From Enterobacter cancerogenus (lineage in GTDB: Bacteria > Pseudomonadota > Gammaproteobacteria > Enterobacterales > Enterobacteriaceae), in the NCBI RefSeq assembly GCF_019047785.1, contig NZ_CP077290.1, positions 4,712,001-4,776,000 on the forward strand: DNA of 64,000 bases. Reading direction: 5' to 3'. Shown here piece by piece: positions 16,350 to 25,278 of the stretch. Made by a program: the position numbers and the translations under genes. A model generated the notes under the pieces. That model made no database searches. It was not told where the DNA came from and worked only from the letters and a program-made list of their open reading frames with translations. The first letter of the stretch is position 1. Every line of letters begins with the position of its first letter.

Positions 16350-17312
16350 TTATTTCCCGACTTTGCCGATCAAATCCATCATCTTCAGTTTCTGGTCAGT
16401 GGAAACCTTACGGGCTTCCAGCTCAATACCGCGGGCATTCAGTTTGTTGAACGCCTCGATATCTTTCTCATCGACTGAAATCGCGTTGTTGACCTGCGTT
16501 TTGCCCTGGCGGAAAGCCATGCCACCGATGTTAACGGAGGTAATTTTCACGCCGCCTTCAACAATGCGCTCGACGTCTGTCGGGTTAGTAAACAGAAGCA
16601 TCACGCGTTCGCCCGCGTATTTCGGGTTGTTATAAACACGGATCATTTTGGCGACATCCACCACGTGGGCGGTGACGCCCGGCGGAGCTACCTGGGTGAG
16701 AAGGGTTTTACGAACGGTGTCCGCGGCCACTTCGTCGCTGACAACGATAATGCGCTTAACGTTGGTCTCTTTGGTCCAGCGCGTCGCGACCTGGCCGTGG
16801 ATTAAGCGGTCATCGATACGCGCAAGGCCGATGACCATGTAATCGTTAGCACCCATCGGTTTCGCCGGTGCGGCAGCTTTAGGGGCCGCGGCAACAGGCG
16901 CGGGTTTTTCAACCGGCTGCGCTTTCAGTGCTTTCACACCTTCGCGGCCGGTTTCAACCGCCAGCGCGACCAGTTCGTCAAAATCAGGGTTGTCGTCGCG
17001 CGCCATGAAGGTTTCCACCAGCATCGGGATATTTACCCCGGCGACAACTTCATAATGCTCTTTATCGACGACAATGCGGCTGGCAGCATTAAACGGGCTG
17101 CCGCCCCATGTATCAACGAGAAACAGCACGCCTTTGCTGGTATCCAGCTTCTCAAGCTGAGCAGTATATTTCTCGATCAGCGTTTCGGCGTTTTCACCGG
17201 GAACGAAATCGATCCAGCCTACGTTTTCCTGCTCACCCAACAGCATTTCTGCCGTTTTGAGTAGCTGCTCTGCAGCCCAACCATGTGTGCCTATGACAAT
17301 AGCAATGGTCAC
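16350..17312 (-). CDS. manX: Mannose PTS component IIAB
   Basis: Cytoplasmic phosphotransfer protein, 320 residues. The IIA domain (1 to about 130) has its phosphorylated His10 in IGTHGW. An Ala/Pro/Lys-rich linker follows, and the IIB domain (about 157-320) has its active His172 in DDRLIHGQV. It starts with GTG at 17312 behind a full AAGGAGGT site. In E. coli the early message is the target of SgrS. First gene of the operon; the upstream region carries CRP- and Mlc-like sites. Confidence 0.96.
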   Translation of the reverse strand: MTIAIVIGTHGWAAEQLLKTAEMLLGEQENVGWIDFVPGENAETLIEKYTAQLEKLDTSKGVLFLVDTWGGSPFNAASRIVVDKEHYEVVAGVNIPMLVETFMARDDNPDFDELVALAVETGREGVKALKAQPVEKPAPVAAAPKAAAPAKPMGANDYMVIGLARIDDRLIHGQVATRWTKETNVKRIIVVSDEVAADTVRKTLLTQVAPPGVTAHVVDVAKMIRVYNNPKYAGERVMLLFTNPTDVERIVEGGVKITSVNIGGMAFRQGKTQVNNAISVDEKDIEAFNKLNARGIELEARKVSTDQKLKMMDLIGKVGK

Positions 17313-17774
17313 TTGCTACCTCCTTTTATTATCATTGATACGCCCACGGTGCAGGCGTACTGAGAATCGTCTTACGTGTACCGAATCGATTCAGATAAGG
17401 GTTAGAGTTAAATTAACTAAGACTTCCGCGATTTATTTTAGACAGTGAAAAAATAATTTATGTGATGAAGATCCGTAATTTAGCTTTCGAAAAAGAGAAA
17501 TTACGCGTCGAAAATTTAGTCGTAACACCTTTTTGCAAAAGAAAGTAAATCTTTGCCAAAATCTTATTGTCTCTGATATGTTTAGCCTCCGTTTAATCGA
17601 TCAGGAGTATAGGGCAGCAGCCCACTATATGGACCGTCACCGACGTCAGTCATCCTCCAGGCCACATTGCGCCTTTTTCACCGGCAATTCTTGCCACGCA
17701 CCGACTCTGTCTGCCTTTGATTTGCCCTCGTTGAGTGGGGCACCGTTTCGTCATTCCTTTAGCAGGAGCTTGTC
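17313..17774. other. Divergent control region manX / yoaE
   Basis: 462 nt between the divergent starts. The left part holds the manX leader and promoter with CRP- and Mlc-like elements, and a further dyad CGTAATTT / AAATTACG (17474-17505) around a TTTCGAAA. The right part, about 17533-17774, holds one open frame that runs into yoaE and is described as a candidate small gene. Confidence 0.55.
17433..17476 (-). promoter_or_regulatory. manX promoter with CRP-like site and overlapping dyad
   Basis: On the minus strand a CRP-like site reads ACGGA-N6-TCACA (17476-17461), with one good half. The -10 TAAAAT lies at 17440-17435. With a start near 17428 the CRP centre falls at about -40.5, class II geometry. 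The dyad TTATTTT-N10-AAAATAA (17433-17456) covers the -10, where a repressor such as Mlc would block. E. coli manXYZ is known to be activated by CRP and repressed by Mlc. Confidence 0.6.
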
Positions 17775-17787
17775 ATGGAATTCTTAA
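17578..17787 (+). CDS. Candidate small ORF overlapping yoaE start (YoaL-like?)
   Basis: An open frame from ATG 17578 gives 69 residues (84 if it begins at TTG 17533). It ends 13 nt inside yoaE in another frame, a layout seen in translational coupling. A small protein called YoaL has been reported in E. coli just ahead of yoaE; I recall this but cannot confirm homology. The predicted peptide is Ser/His/Arg-rich with no clear domain, and its ribosome site is weak. It may be a chance frame. Confidence 0.3.
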   Translation: MFSLRLIDQEYRAAAHYMDRHRRQSSSRPHCAFFTGNSCHAPTLSAFDLPSLSGAPFRHSFSRSLSWNS

Positions 17788-19334
17788 TGGACCCGTCAAT
17801 CTGGGTAGGATTACTCACGCTTGTCGTGCTCGAAATCGTTCTCGGTATTGATAACCTGGTGTTTATCGCCATCCTTGCCGACAAGCTGCCGCCTAAGCAG
17901 CGCGATAAGGCACGTCTGATTGGCCTCTCGCTGGCGCTGATCATGCGTCTGGGCCTGCTGTCCGTGATCTCGTGGATGGTTACGCTGACCAAACCGCTAT
18001 TCTCGGTGATGGACTACACCTTCTCCGGGCGTGATTTGATTATGCTCATCGGGGGTATCTTCCTGCTCTTCAAAGCGACTACCGAGCTTCACGAGCGGCT
18101 GGAGAATCGCCAGCACGACGATGGCCACGGGAAGGGCTATGCCAGCTTCTGGGTCGTGGTGTTGCAGATTGTGGTGCTGGATGCGGTCTTCTCCCTGGAT
18201 GCGGTGATCACGGCGGTCGGTATGGTGAACCACCTGCCGGTGATGATGGCGGCGGTTGTTATTGCTATGGCGGTCATGCTGCTGGCGTCTAAACCGCTGA
18301 CGCGTTTCGTCAACCAGCATCCGACGGTGGTGGTCCTGTGTCTGAGCTTCCTGCTGATGATTGGTCTCAGCCTGGTGGCAGAAGGTTTTGGCTTCCATAT
18401 TCCGAAAGGCTACCTGTACGCCGCGATTGGTTTCTCGATCATTATCGAGCTGTTTAACCAGATTGCGCGCCGGAACTTTATCAAGCAGCAGTCGAACCTG
18501 CCGCTGCGCGCCCGCACCGCCGACGCCATTCTGCGTCTGATGGGCGGTCGTCGCCAGGTGAACGTGCAGTCTGACAGCGAAAACCGTAACCCGGTGCCGG
18601 TCCCGGAAGGGGCGTTTGTTGAAGAAGAGCGCTACATGATCAACGGCGTGCTCTCGCTGGCCTCCCGCTCTCTGCGCGGTATTATGACGCCGCGCGGTGA
18701 AATCAGCTGGGTGGATGCCAACCTGAGCGTCGACGAAATTCGCCAGCAACTGCTCTCTTCGCCGCACAGTCTGTTCCCGGTGTGCCGTGGTGAACTGGAT
18801 GAAATTATTGGCGTTGTGCGAGCAAAAGAGATGCTGGTAGCGCTGGAAGATGGGGTTAACGTTGAAGCGGTGGCTGCCGCCTCCCCGGCGATCGTGGTGC
18901 CGGAAACGCTGGATCCGATCAACCTGCTGGGCGTACTGCGTCGCGCACGCGGCAGCTTTGTCATCGTCACCAACGAGTTTGGTGTGGTGCAGGGGCTGGT
19001 CACGCCGCTGGACGTACTGGAAGCGATTGCCGGTGAATTCCCGGATGCGGATGAAACCCCGGAGATCGTGAACGACGGCGAAGGCTGGCTGGTCAAAGGG
19101 ACCACCGATCTGCATACGCTCTCGCACATGCTGGGCGTTGAAAACGTGGTCAACGACGAGGACGATTCTGCAACGGTTGCCGGGCTGGTGATTGCCGTTA
19201 ACGGGCAAATCCCGCGCGTCGGTGACGTTATCGAGCTGCCGCCGCTGCATATCACCATTGTCGAAGCCAACGACTATCGTGTGGATATGGTGCGTATTGT
19301 TAAAGAGCAGTCCGCGCATGACGAAGAAGAGTAA
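17775..19334 (+). CDS. yoaE: TerC/CorC-type membrane protein YoaE
   Basis: 519 residues (E. coli 518). The N-terminal TerC-family membrane domain has about seven helices (1-240) with acidic motifs [11 protein letters not shown] and [16 protein letters not shown] pair of CBS domains (about 300-420) and a C-terminal CorC/HlyC domain (about 435-510) follow. TerC relatives act in metal ion export or metalation of exported proteins, so metal handling is likely but not shown for YoaE. CAGGAG lies before the ATG at 17775. Confidence 0.9.
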   Translation: MEFLMDPSIWVGLLTLVVLEIVLGIDNLVFIAILADKLPPKQRDKARLIGLSLALIMRLGLLSVISWMVTLTKPLFSVMDYTFSGRDLIMLIGGIFLLFKATTELHERLENRQHDDGHGKGYASFWVVVLQIVVLDAVFSLDAVITAVGMVNHLPVMMAAVVIAMAVMLLASKPLTRFVNQHPTVVVLCLSFLLMIGLSLVAEGFGFHIPKGYLYAAIGFSIIIELFNQIARRNFIKQQSNLPLRARTADAILRLMGGRRQVNVQSDSENRNPVPVPEGAFVEEERYMINGVLSLASRSLRGIMTPRGEISWVDANLSVDEIRQQLLSSPHSLFPVCRGELDEIIGVVRAKEMLVALEDGVNVEAVAAASPAIVVPETLDPINLLGVLRRARGSFVIVTNEFGVVQGLVTPLDVLEAIAGEFPDADETPEIVNDGEGWLVKGTTDLHTLSHMLGVENVVNDEDDSATVAGLVIAVNGQIPRVGDVIELPPLHITIVEANDYRVDMVRIVKEQSAHDEEE

Positions 19335-19340
19335 GGCTGT

Positions 19341-20939
19341 TTAACGCATCGGCATCAGGGGCACAATGTGCCCGTTATGCTGCGCTGGCGGGGGGCTACT
19401 CCCCGCCAGCCACCTCGGAAACTCCCTCAGCGGCATTGGCCGCGCATAAAGATACCCCTGTAAAATATGCACCCCGTGACGGCGCAGATACCGCGACTGT
19501 TCTTCTGTCTCAACCCCTTCCGCAACCAGTTCAATGTTCAGCCTCTGGCCCAGCGCGATAATAATATCCGTCACCGTCGAATTTACGGCGTCAGTGCCGA
19601 TGGCGGTGGTGAACGACTTATCAATTTTCAGCACGTCCGGGTGAAGTTTTTCCAGCCATGACAGCGAGCTACTGCCGGTACCAAAATCATCAATCGCCAG
19701 CTTAATGCCCTTGCGGTGGAGCTCGCGCACGATGCGGTAATCAACATCCAGCAGAGCGTCGCGCTCCGTTAGCTCGATCACCAGCTGCTGAATGGGGTGC
19801 GAATGGAACCACAAGCGGTTGAGATCCTGTAGCAGGATGCCCCGGCGGAAATGGCTGGCAGCCACGTTAATGCCGATGTGAAAACCGGGCGTCGCCGGGA
19901 AATACCCGAGCTGGCGCACGGTTTCAAAAATGACGTAGCGGGTGAGGGGGGCAATCAGGTTGTGCTCCTCGGCCAGGGGAATAAACACGTCGGGCGAAAT
20001 CCAGCCCTGACGCGGGTTATTCCAGCGCAGCAGGATCTCAACGCCCACGCACTCCTGCGTTCTGGCATTGACCAGCGGCTGGCAGAACAGCTCAAATTCA
20101 CGCGCCGCCAGCCCCATATTGATCTCCCAGGTAAAGCTCATCCGGCGGGCGGTGGCAAGCCAGGCGATGTACCCCACCAGCAGGCTCAACATCAACGCCA
20201 GCGGGAGTTGGGTAGGGAGGTTTTTCAACGCCATGACACCGGGGCCGGGGCCGCTCACGGTGATGCTGAAAGGGTAGCGAGCTGAATTTTGCGTCAGCAG
20301 TACGTCGCTATCATCAAAGATCAGCGAATCGGTCACCTGTTGGCCGTAACGCAATGACTGGTCGCCTACGGTCAGCACCACGTCAGTGATCAGTGGGCGC
20401 TGGGGCTCCAGAAGCATTCGGGTGAGCAGTTCAATATTGACGACTTCCATCAGCCCGTTTTCGCCGTTTCCAGAAACCGGATACCACTGGATCAGGATCG
20501 GGCTGCCGAGCAGCAGCCAGCGGTCGGTGGACAAAATCAGCCTGGGTTCGCTGGCCGGCAGCATCGGCTGAACCTCGCGCACGGGGAGGTTTCGGCTGCC
20601 AAAAATACTGGAGCAATAGACCACCCCGTCCTGAACAAGGGCGATGGAGCGAACGGTCTGAAGCATCGCAGCCTGCTTGCGCAGCACCAGATGGGCCTGC
20701 GGACAGGGTTCGCCCACCAGGGATTGCAGCACCTCACGGTGATTGTCCAGGGCTATCAGGATGTTATCGAGAGAGACGACGGTATGGCGGGTAAAGTCCA
20801 GAATGCGTTCCTGATTGACGTTCCGCTGGGAAATAAACCGGATGCCCAGCGTCAGGATGAGCGTAAGGAGCGCAACCGTTACACAGACGATAACGCGTTT
20901 TCGGCGATAGTCTTTAATGATCGTCTGTGCAGTTTGCAT
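19341..20939 (-). CDS. pdeD: c-di-GMP phosphodiesterase PdeD (YoaD)
   Basis: Inner-membrane EAL phosphodiesterase that hydrolyses cyclic di-GMP; in E. coli it counters the YoaD/CsgD-linked cellulose signal. It has 532 residues, as in E. coli. One N-terminal helix (about 16-35) is followed by a periplasmic CSS domain with two cysteines (in GEPCPQ and YCSSIFG), a second helix (about 236-258) and an EAL domain. Catalytic motifs are intact: VEILLRW, DDFGTGSSS, LKIDKSF and VAEGVET. It is convergent with yoaE, 6 nt between stops. Confidence 0.93.
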   Translation of the reverse strand: MQTAQTIIKDYRRKRVIVCVTVALLTLILTLGIRFISQRNVNQERILDFTRHTVVSLDNILIALDNHREVLQSLVGEPCPQAHLVLRKQAAMLQTVRSIALVQDGVVYCSSIFGSRNLPVREVQPMLPASEPRLILSTDRWLLLGSPILIQWYPVSGNGENGLMEVVNIELLTRMLLEPQRPLITDVVLTVGDQSLRYGQQVTDSLIFDDSDVLLTQNSARYPFSITVSGPGPGVMALKNLPTQLPLALMLSLLVGYIAWLATARRMSFTWEINMGLAAREFELFCQPLVNARTQECVGVEILLRWNNPRQGWISPDVFIPLAEEHNLIAPLTRYVIFETVRQLGYFPATPGFHIGINVAASHFRRGILLQDLNRLWFHSHPIQQLVIELTERDALLDVDYRIVRELHRKGIKLAIDDFGTGSSSLSWLEKLHPDVLKIDKSFTTAIGTDAVNSTVTDIIIALGQRLNIELVAEGVETEEQSRYLRRHGVHILQGYLYARPMPLREFPRWLAGSSPPPAQHNGHIVPLMPMR

Positions 20940-21028
20940 GAACGGTCGCCCGATACGCTGCCAGCCCCAAAAGCCGGAAGCAACAGAGAAAGTGTAGTGG
21001 GGATTGCGGGAGGAGACGAGACGGGAGA

Positions 21029-21060
21029 CAAAAATTCGCCCATCTGTTGCAGATGGGCGT
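21029..21060 (-). terminator. Terminator of sdaA
   Basis: On the minus strand CGCCCATCTG-CAA-CAGATGGGCG is followed by AATTTTT, 10 nt after the sdaA stop. Confidence 0.9.
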
Positions 21061-21069
21061 AAGGGAGTA

Positions 21070-22434
21070 TTAGTCGCACTGAACCTTGATGGCCAGGCCG
21101 CCGCGGGAGGTCTCGCGGTACTTCGCGTTCATATCTTTGCCGGTCTCGTACATGGTTTCGATAACCTTATCCAGCGATACGCGCGGTTCGCTGGTACGGC
21201 GCATCGCCATGCGCGAGGCGTTGATCGCTTTCACCGAAGCAATCGCGTTACGCTCAATACACGGTACCTGAACCTGACCTGCAACCGGATCGCAGGTCAG
21301 ACCGAGGTTGTGCTCCATGCCGATTTCTGCCGCCACGCACACCTGCTCAGGGCTTGCGCCCAGCAGCTCTGCAAGACCGGCAGCGGCCATCGAGCAGGCC
21401 ACGCCCACTTCACCCTGACAACCCACTTCAGCACCGGAAATTGAGGCGTTCATCTTATACAGCGCGCCAATCGCACCCGAGGCGAGGAAGTAACGGATGT
21501 AAATATCCGGCGTGACCGGTTCGATGAAGTGATCGTAGTAGGCCAGAACGGCAGGCACGATACCGCACGCACCGTTGGTAGGTGCCGTCACCACGCGACC
21601 ACCGGCGGCGTTCTCTTCGTTTACCGCGAGGGCAAACATGTTCACCCAGTCCACGACGTTCATCGGGTCATTGGAGAACTTGTCGGTGGTAACCAGCATG
21701 CGGCGCAGGGCAGAGGCGCGACGCGGAACGCGCAGCGGGCCAGGAAGCACCCCTTCGGTATTCATCCCGCGATCGATACAGGCGCGCATGGTTTGCCAGA
21801 CGTTAGCAAAATAGTCTTCAATCTCTTTCTTGCTGTGCAGCGCCAGTTCGTTCTGCATCACCATGCCGGACAGCGACAGGCCGGTCTCTTTGCAAAAGCC
21901 CAGCATCTCAGTGGCTGACTTGAACGGATACGGCACGTTCACGTCGCCAGCGGTATCTTTACCGAAATGCTCTTCATCCACGATGAAACCACCGCCGATG
22001 GAGTAATAGGTTTTGCTGTAAATCTCTTTTTCACCGCTCCAGGCGTGAATGGTCATGCCATTTTCATGCAGCGGCAGGTTGTCGCTGCGAAAACGCATGC
22101 CGTCGTTTTGCGGGAAATCCACTTCCTGCTGACCATTGGCCAGCAGCAGGCGACCGCGCGTTTCCACGTCGCGGATAAATGCCGGAATGGCATCAATATC
22201 TACGGTGTCCGGCATGTTACCTGCCAGACCCATAATAATGGCGATATCGGTGTGGTGGCCTTTACCCGTTAATGACAGTGAACCGTAAACATCCACGGCG
22301 ACACGGGTAACGCTTTCCAGTAATCCTTTTTCGACCAGATCATCGACGAACTGTTTACCGGCCTTCATCGGCCCTACAGTGTGGGAAGAAGAAGGACCAA
22401 TTCCCACTTTGAACATGTCGAATATACTAATCAC
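21070..22434 (-). CDS. sdaA: L-serine dehydratase 1
   Basis: Iron-sulphur enzyme that converts L-serine to pyruvate and ammonia. 454 residues, the E. coli length. The beta domain (about 1-150) has MISIFDMFKVGIGPSSSHT; the alpha domain holds the cluster cysteines in GCQGEVGVACS and GLTCDPV. It starts with GTG at 22434 after CAGGAG, as in E. coli. In E. coli it is controlled by Lrp. It is a single gene with its own terminator. Confidence 0.96.
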   Translation of the reverse strand: MISIFDMFKVGIGPSSSHTVGPMKAGKQFVDDLVEKGLLESVTRVAVDVYGSLSLTGKGHHTDIAIIMGLAGNMPDTVDIDAIPAFIRDVETRGRLLLANGQQEVDFPQNDGMRFRSDNLPLHENGMTIHAWSGEKEIYSKTYYSIGGGFIVDEEHFGKDTAGDVNVPYPFKSATEMLGFCKETGLSLSGMVMQNELALHSKKEIEDYFANVWQTMRACIDRGMNTEGVLPGPLRVPRRASALRRMLVTTDKFSNDPMNVVDWVNMFALAVNEENAAGGRVVTAPTNGACGIVPAVLAYYDHFIEPVTPDIYIRYFLASGAIGALYKMNASISGAEVGCQGEVGVACSMAAAGLAELLGASPEQVCVAAEIGMEHNLGLTCDPVAGQVQVPCIERNAIASVKAINASRMAMRRTSEPRVSLDKVIETMYETGKDMNAKYRETSRGGLAIKVQCD

Positions 22435-22617
22435 GTTTACACTCCTGACAGGGTTACCGGGTCTCCAGTAACGATGTTATAACTGCGCATAGTGTATGAG
22501 GGAACGTCGGTGTCGGCTTAACTATTCACATGAATTAAACTAATGCTTAACCTCTGAATTACTAATGCTGAGACGCGCCTCGCAAACCGTCACCGTTTCC
22601 AGGAATGTAAAGTATAG

Positions 22618-23196
22618 TCAAGGCTTCAGGCCGATTTGCAGAGCCAGCTCACGAATGATGCCTGCGGTCATGCCCCAGACAAAATAATGCTGGTACCAGG
22701 ATAACCACACCCGATGTTCGTGCCCACGGCGCTGAATATCCAGAGGGTGATAGCGGCTAAGACGCAGCGCTTCTTCCAGCGGCATTTCGAACACCGCGGC
22801 TACCTCGTCGACGCTGGCGTGATACTGAAGGTCGGGCGGGATAATACCGACGACGGGAGTGACCTGAAATCCGGTGACGCTGTCAACGGGCGGCAGCACC
22901 CCGATGATTTCCACGGCCTCAGGCGGGATGGCGACCTCTTCGTGCGCTTCGCGCAGCGCAGCGGCAATCAGCGAGGCGTCGGTACTGTCGACGGCCCCGC
23001 CGGGGAACGCGACCTGACCGGCATGCTTGCGCATATGCGGCGAGCGCTGGGTCAGCAGAAGACCGGGTTGTTCGCGACGTACCACCGGGATCAGCACCGC
23101 GGCCTGACGTTGATTCAGGGTTTCGCGGCTCACCTGCGGGCGCAAAAGCTGAAAGCGTGACATAAACGCATCGAGCGTCAGGTTCTCATTCTTCAC
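22618..23196 (-). CDS. nudL: Nudix hydrolase NudL (CoA diphosphatase type)
   Basis: 192 residues. It shows the UPF0035/CoA-pyrophosphatase signature [21 protein letters not shown] and, overlapping it, the Nudix box ending in [12 protein letters not shown]. Members split CoA and derivatives into phosphopantetheine and 3',5'-ADP. E. coli NudL activity is predicted rather than well shown. GTG start at 23196, just 3 nt after the pabB stop, so the two are one operon as in E. coli. Confidence 0.9.
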   Translation of the reverse strand: MKNENLTLDAFMSRFQLLRPQVSRETLNQRQAAVLIPVVRREQPGLLLTQRSPHMRKHAGQVAFPGGAVDSTDASLIAAALREAHEEVAIPPEAVEIIGVLPPVDSVTGFQVTPVVGIIPPDLQYHASVDEVAAVFEMPLEEALRLSRYHPLDIQRRGHEHRVWLSWYQHYFVWGMTAGIIRELALQIGLKP

Positions 23197-23199
23197 CCG

Positions 23200-24549
23200 T
23201 TACTTCTCCAGTTGCTTCAGGATACGGTTAACTTTATCAAAGGTTTCCTGATATTCCGACTGTACCTCACTGTCTGCAACAATGCCGCCGCCCGCAGAGC
23301 AGTATAGGCTGCCGTCCCAGGCGGTCACGGTGCGGATGGTGATGCTGGTGTCCATGGTGCCGCACAGGCTGATGTAGCCAATGCTGCCACACCAGGCGTT
23401 GCGGCGGTGCGGCTCCAGCTCGTCGATGATTTCCATCGCCCGGACTTTTGGTGCGCCGGTAATCGACCCGCCGGGGAATGCGGCGCGCAGCAGGTCGCAG
23501 GCGGTGCGTGAAGCGGGCAGTCGTGCAGTGATGGTGCTCACCAGATGGTGAACGGCCGGGAATGCTTCAACCACAAACAGCTCAGGCACGCGCACGCTGC
23601 CCGGCTCGGCCACGCGGCCAATGTCGTTGCGCATCAAATCGACAATCATCAAATTTTCGGCGCGGTCCTTTGGGGATGACGCCAGTTTCTCCGCCTGCTG
23701 GCGGTCGGCAACCGGGTCGGCAACGCGCGGCAGCGTGCCTTTGATGGGGCGGGTCTGAATAGTCCGATCGGCCAGATGAATAAAACGCTCCGGCGAAAGG
23801 CTCAGGATCGCCCCCTCGTCCAGGCGGATAAAGGCGCTAAAGGGCGCTTTATTGCTGGCATTAAGATGGCAAAACGCCTGCCACTCGTCGCCCTCATAGG
23901 TCGCCTGGAACCGCTGGGCAAGGTTAACCTGATAGCAATCGCCGCTTTGCAGCCAGGCCTGAACGCGGGCGAACTTCTCGGCATACGCCGGGGCGGTCAT
24001 GTTGGACCGCCAGCCTGAGGTCAGGCTGAAAGGCTGTGGTGTCGCGGGTGTCTGCGCCTCAAGCCAGGCGAGCCGGGCGTGGACGTCCGCATGGCTCAGG
24101 AGCAAGACGCGCTGCCGGTGGTGATCGACAATCAGCGCCCAGTCGTACAACCCTACCGCCATATCCGGAATGGCAATATCCCGCTGCGCGATGTCAGGCA
24201 ACGTTTCATACCGACGCCCGAGATCGTAGCCAAACAGCCCGAGCGCGCCGCCCTGGAAGGGCAGGTCAGGATGGGGCGAAGCAGATAAGCCAAGGGCATC
24301 AAGGCGCAGCTGGAGCAGGGTGAGCGGATCGTCGCTGGATTCCAGCCCTCCCACCGTGGTGAGGTTTCCCCGCGTGACCAGGGTTTCCAGCGGGTCAGCA
24401 ACCAGGATATCAAACCGGCTATAAGGATGGTCAGCATGGCCGGAGTGCAGCAGCATGGCGTACGGACGGTGGCTCAGGCGGGCAAACCAGAATTCGGCGG
24501 CGTCAGCACGCCAGGGCAGGGTAATAACAGTGGGCAAGCGCGTGTTCAT
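23200..24549 (-). CDS. pabB: Aminodeoxychorismate synthase component I
   Basis: Converts chorismate to 4-amino-4-deoxychorismate with PabA and ammonia, the first step to p-aminobenzoate and folate. 449 residues (E. coli 453). The active lysine is Lys270 in RPIKGTLPR, matching E. coli Lys274. The chorismate-binding block SITGAPKVRAMEIIDELEP and the C-terminal YQETFDKVNRIL are present. ATG 24549 fits the family; a GTG or ATG three codons upstream is possible. It is divergent from yoaH. Confidence 0.95.
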   Translation of the reverse strand: MNTRLPTVITLPWRADAAEFWFARLSHRPYAMLLHSGHADHPYSRFDILVADPLETLVTRGNLTTVGGLESSDDPLTLLQLRLDALGLSASPHPDLPFQGGALGLFGYDLGRRYETLPDIAQRDIAIPDMAVGLYDWALIVDHHRQRVLLLSHADVHARLAWLEAQTPATPQPFSLTSGWRSNMTAPAYAEKFARVQAWLQSGDCYQVNLAQRFQATYEGDEWQAFCHLNASNKAPFSAFIRLDEGAILSLSPERFIHLADRTIQTRPIKGTLPRVADPVADRQQAEKLASSPKDRAENLMIVDLMRNDIGRVAEPGSVRVPELFVVEAFPAVHHLVSTITARLPASRTACDLLRAAFPGGSITGAPKVRAMEIIDELEPHRRNAWCGSIGYISLCGTMDTSITIRTVTAWDGSLYCSAGGGIVADSEVQSEYQETFDKVNRILKQLEK

Positions 24550-24609
24550 GTGTGGCATACTACCGGCAGCGTGAAATAATGAGCGCGAATAATTTAGCAG
24601 GAGTTGACG

Positions 24610-24795
24610 ATGTTTGCAGGTTTACCTTCTCTAAGCCACGACCAGCAGCAGAAAGCGGTTGAGCGAATTCAGGAGCTGATGTCCCAGGGGATGAGCAGCG
24701 GACAGGCTATTTCTCAGGTGGCAGAAGAACTTCGCGCCACCCATACCGGTGAGCGGATCGTGGCGCGTTTCGAGGATGAAGAAGACGAAGAGTAA
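24610..24795 (+). CDS. yoaH: Small conserved protein YoaH
   Basis: 61 residues (E. coli 59) of the UPF0181 family, unknown function. Helical and acidic at the end ([10 protein letters not shown]), with the conserved centre [21 protein letters not shown]. Start ATG 24610 with AGGAGT about 6 nt before; a TTG two codons upstream is in frame but overlaps this site. It is divergent from pabB and convergent with yoaB, whose end is 6 nt away. Confidence 0.9.
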   Translation: MFAGLPSLSHDQQQKAVERIQELMSQGMSSGQAISQVAEELRATHTGERIVARFEDEEDEE

Positions 24796-24801
24796 TCGGG
24801 C

Positions 24802-25146
24802 TTAAACCGCCGCGATAATCTTAATCTCAACCTTATATTCCGGTTTCATCAGCGTGGCCTGTACGGTGCAACGTACAGGCGCGTGACCCGCCACAACCCA
24901 CGCATCCCAGGCTTTGTTCATCGCCGCAAAATCTTCTTTATTCGCCAGGAAAATAGTGGCATCCAGAATGCGGGATTTGTCGCTGCCCTGTTTCTCCAGC
25001 ACGGCATCAATTTGTGCCAGGGTGTTAGCCGTCTGCTCATAGGCATCTGCGTCCAGGTTGGCCGGCACGCCGGTGTAGTAAAGCGTCTGGTTATGGATCA
25101 CAACGTCAGACCAGCGGGCTTCGGCATCAATGCGCAAAATTGACAT
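24802..25146 (-). CDS. yoaB: RidA-family protein YoaB
   Basis: 114 residues, as in E. coli YoaB. Members of the YjgF/YER057c/RidA family form trimers; RidA proper deaminates reactive enamine intermediates. The conserved arginine in APVRCTVQA and the end of type KVEIKIIAAV are present. True deaminase activity is plausible but unproven for this branch. Start ATG 25146 matches the family. It is divergent from yoaA with 132 nt between. Confidence 0.9.
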   Translation of the reverse strand: MSILRIDAEARWSDVVIHNQTLYYTGVPANLDADAYEQTANTLAQIDAVLEKQGSDKSRILDATIFLANKEDFAAMNKAWDAWVVAGHAPVRCTVQATLMKPEYKVEIKIIAAV

Positions 25147-25278
25147 AAACGTTTCCTCGTTATTTTTCATATCAGGCGGCAAGACTGCCATATTGTTCCC
25201 CCTTCGTCACTATTTGGGGTGGCACAGGAAGGGATGGGCTGACATAATCCCTGTGCAAAAATACAGTGAGAGAGCACC

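Noticed and set aside
17997..19319. 440-codon open frame antisense to yoaE
   Set aside because: Lies fully inside a conserved gene; composition (His, Gln, Arg rich) is typical of the reverse of GC-rich coding DNA, and no ribosome site or known domain is visible.
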